Source: Candidatus Krumholzibacteriia bacterium
GTDB taxonomy: Bacteria > Krumholzibacteriota > Krumholzibacteriia > LZORAL124-64-63
DNA length: 8,650 nucleotides
Assembly: GCA_029935695.1 (NCBI GenBank)
Contig: JAOZJV010000121.1
Span: 1-8,650 of the forward strand
Direction: 5' to 3'
This document shows, one piece after another, positions 7,146 through 8,650 of the stretch. Position 1 is the stretch's first letter, and every line of letters starts with the position of its first letter. The notes under the pieces were generated by a model. The model made no database searches, was not told the origin of the DNA, and saw nothing but the letters and a program-made list of their open reading frames with translations. Both the position numbers and the translations under genes were made by a program.

Positions 7146-7217
7146 AAGATAATGAGGTTAATGCCAGGACGCAAGGCGATTTCAGGGGTTTTATGCAGGA
7201 TTATTGAGGTTTTTCAA
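7146..7217 (-). promoter_or_regulatory. Weak sigma-70-like promoter candidates before rpsA
   Basis: Two weak candidates stand on the minus strand in the spacer after cmk-plsC. One has TTGAAA (7217-7212), an 18-base spacer and TAAAAC (7193-7188). The other has TTGCGT (7174-7169), a 17-base spacer and TATCTT (7151-7146). The first would place the whole rpsA leader, including both arms of the alternative fold, in the transcript. The second would start transcription just before the hairpin. rpsA could also be read from cmk, as no terminator is seen right after the plsC stop. Confidence 0.3.
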
Positions 7218-7226
7218 GGATTGAAA

Positions 7227-8650
7227 TCAGCGTCCAAAAACCTTTTTATCTTTGGCGGCCACTTTTTTCAGCTGTCTGGCACCCAATTCTTTTTCAAATT
7301 CCGTTTCCGGGTAGCGTTCAAAGCTTCTGGCCTGGAGTTCCTGATAGGCTGCAAGGCAAAGGGCGGCAATCCTTCGGCTGACTGTTTTTTTGTCTAATTG
7401 CTCAAGTAATGCCTCCATCCCATGCCATCTGATTACTGGGCCGTAACTGGCCTCCAAAGGAGAAATACTGGAACCGAGAGGTTTTAATCCGTGACTTCCG
7501 CGCAGAAAAACAGGAATCATGGGCGCCCCGGTAGCCTGGACCAGAATACCCAATCCATTGCGCACAGGACCTGGATGGCCAATGGCCCGGCGGGTTCCTT
7601 CAGGGAAAATAAGGAGGTTATTGCCTTCTTTGAGTGTTTGGGACGCTTCCGCAAAGGCATTTTTGTCAAAACTCTTCCGTTTGATGGGAATACCATCAAT
7701 ATAATAAAGGAAAGGTCCTAGAATAGGTATTTTGAAGAGGCTTTCCTTGGCCAGGGTGTTGACTTTATAGCGCCGAAAAGTGGATCCGATCAAAGGGGGA
7801 TCCCACATGCTGACATGGTTGCAGGCTATGATGCAGCCCCCGGGCACGGCTTTTCCCTCGCCACCCACTTGTTTCATCCCAAAAAACCGGCTCACTCCGT
7901 TGAAATAGGAAAAGGGGAAGCGGTATTTAAAGGGAAGATAACGCAGAGAAGTTTCCTGATCTGTGTCCAGTTCCAGATCCAGGGCTGGATTAACCAGACA
8001 GGCCAGGGCGCAGGCGTCATTCTGCTGCTCCAGATTCATGGTGCTGCTGTCAATGACATGGGCATCGGGACTGATGGCCAAAGGGCTGGTGGCTCTTTCG
8101 CTGTCTTTCAGATCCCTTTCTGCCAGATCGCGGGTCAGTTCTTCGCGGCTGACTTCATGGCCCCGTTGTTGATTTTGTTTGAAGCGACGATCCACTCTGG
8201 CTTCCAGAGAGGCATGCAGAAAGACTTTGGATGTGGCCAGGGGGAAAACAACGCTGCCAATATCCCGGCCTTCCATGACCACGCCACCCCGCCGTCCCAG
8301 AATTTGCTGATGCCGCACCATGATGCTGCGCACCCCGGGGTGAGAGGCCACCAAAGAGACCATGGCATCAACTTCCGGTGCTCTGATGGCTTCCGAGATG
8401 TTTTTATCATCCCAGAAGACTGAAATTTCTCCCCGCCCGGTTTTGAGCTCCAGGGTGGAGTTGGTGGCCAGGTCCACCAGCATTTTTTCGTTGGAGCAAT
8501 CGATCCCGGTTTGCAGGGCTGCAAAAGTAAGGGCCCGGTACATGGCTCCGGTGTCGATATAGAGCAGATTAAACCGTTGAGCCAGGGCCTTGGCCGTGGT
8601 GCTTTTCCCGGAGCCGGCAGGGCCATCAATGGCAATGACGGCATCCTCTA
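7227..8650 (-). CDS. cmk: Cytidylate kinase fused to PlsC-type acyltransferase, 5' end outside window
   Basis: One uninterrupted frame of 473 visible codons enters from the right edge; only the first few codons are missing. Visible residues 1 to about 220 are cytidylate kinase, which phosphorylates CMP and dCMP with ATP: Walker A GPAGSGKS at 9-16, DTGAMYR at 32-38, EGRDIGSVVFP at 126-136, and ERDLKDSERATSPL near 177-190, keeping the catalytic and LID arginines and aspartate. From about 240 the protein is a PlsC/LPLAT acyltransferase, with the HX4D motif in NHVSMWD (His278, Asp283), GIPIKR at 319-324, FPEGTR at 348-353 and IPV at 378-380. This family makes phosphatidic acid from lysophosphatidic acid at the inner membrane. 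In many bacteria cmk and plsC are adjacent separate genes; here no stop or restart lies between them. A short linker (LELDTDQETSLRYLPFKYRF) joins the halves. rpsA follows after 143 bases. Confidence 0.93.
   Translation of the reverse strand, partial: EDAVIAIDGPAGSGKSTTAKALAQRFNLLYIDTGAMYRALTFAALQTGIDCSNEKMLVDLATNSTLELKTGRGEISVFWDDKNISEAIRAPEVDAMVSLVASHPGVRSIMVRHQQILGRRGGVVMEGRDIGSVVFPLATSKVFLHASLEARVDRRFKQNQQRGHEVSREELTRDLAERDLKDSERATSPLAISPDAHVIDSSTMNLEQQNDACALACLVNPALDLELDTDQETSLRYLPFKYRFPFSYFNGVSRFFGMKQVGGEGKAVPGGCIIACNHVSMWDPPLIGSTFRRYKVNTLAKESLFKIPILGPFLYYIDGIPIKRKSFDKNAFAEASQTLKEGNNLLIFPEGTRRAIGHPGPVRNGLGILVQATGAPMIPVFLRGSHGLKPLGSSISPLEASYGPVIRWHGMEALLEQLDKKTVSRRIAALCLAAYQELQARSFERYPETEFEKELGARQLKKVAAKDKKVFGR

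Noticed and set aside
7212..7226. Inverted repeat TTTCAA-GGA-TTGAAA directly after the plsC stop
   Set aside because: No T-run on either strand and a 3-base loop in an AT-rich stretch. Not a credible terminator; it overlaps a weak -35 candidate but is probably chance.
1..8650. Mobile elements, CRISPR arrays, tRNA or rRNA genes, defence systems
   Set aside because: No terminal inverted repeats, transposase motifs, regular direct repeats or RNA gene signatures seen. Every gene except the TPR one is a recognised housekeeping family, so I do not claim a new system here.

Overview
All recognisable genes in this window lie on the minus strand, so the biological reading order runs from high to low coordinates. 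The content suggests a Gram-negative (outer-membrane) bacterium: it carries a LapA/LapB-type pair, which in known species controls lipopolysaccharide synthesis, and a protein with a Sec signal peptide. The composition is moderately GC-rich by eye. I cannot name the phylum. The cytidylate kinase/acyltransferase fusion and the acidic tails on ribosomal protein S1 fit neither the usual enterobacterial nor the usual Bacillus arrangement.

Layout in transcription order: (i) 8650-7227, a cytidylate kinase fused to a PlsC-type acyltransferase, its first few codons lying outside the window. (ii) 7226-7084, a 143-base spacer with weak promoter candidates and a bulged hairpin followed by a T-run; a second copy of one hairpin arm lies upstream, so two mutually exclusive hairpins are possible. 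(iii) 7083-5032, rpsA, ribosomal protein S1, with six S1 domains plus acidic tails at both ends. (iv) 5031-4916, a spacer with a 7-bp hairpin, a strong intrinsic terminator and a third small hairpin. (v) 4915-1, a tightly packed set: mtaB, miaB, lapA, lapB and a truncated secreted TPR-like gene. Within this set, mtaB/miaB overlap by 8 bases, lapA/lapB by 26 (or 8 with an alternative start) and lapB/TPR by 4. Three of the five genes appear to start with GTG or TTG, chosen by good Shine-Dalgarno sequences.

Functionally this is a growth-linked housekeeping locus: CMP recycling and phosphatidic acid synthesis (Cmk-PlsC), translation initiation (S1), methylthiolation of tRNA position 37 next to the anticodon (MtaB, MiaB), and envelope control (LapA, LapB, TPR protein). 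The order cmk-rpsA-(x)-lapA-lapB resembles the cmk-rpsA-ihfB-lapA-lapB neighbourhood of many proteobacteria, with the two methylthiotransferases in the ihfB position. I see no mobile element, CRISPR array, tRNA or rRNA, and no clear new defence or metabolic system. The points most worth a second look are the rpsA leader, the Cmk-PlsC fusion, the coupled methylthiotransferase pair next to lapAB, and the secreted TPR gene coupled to lapB.
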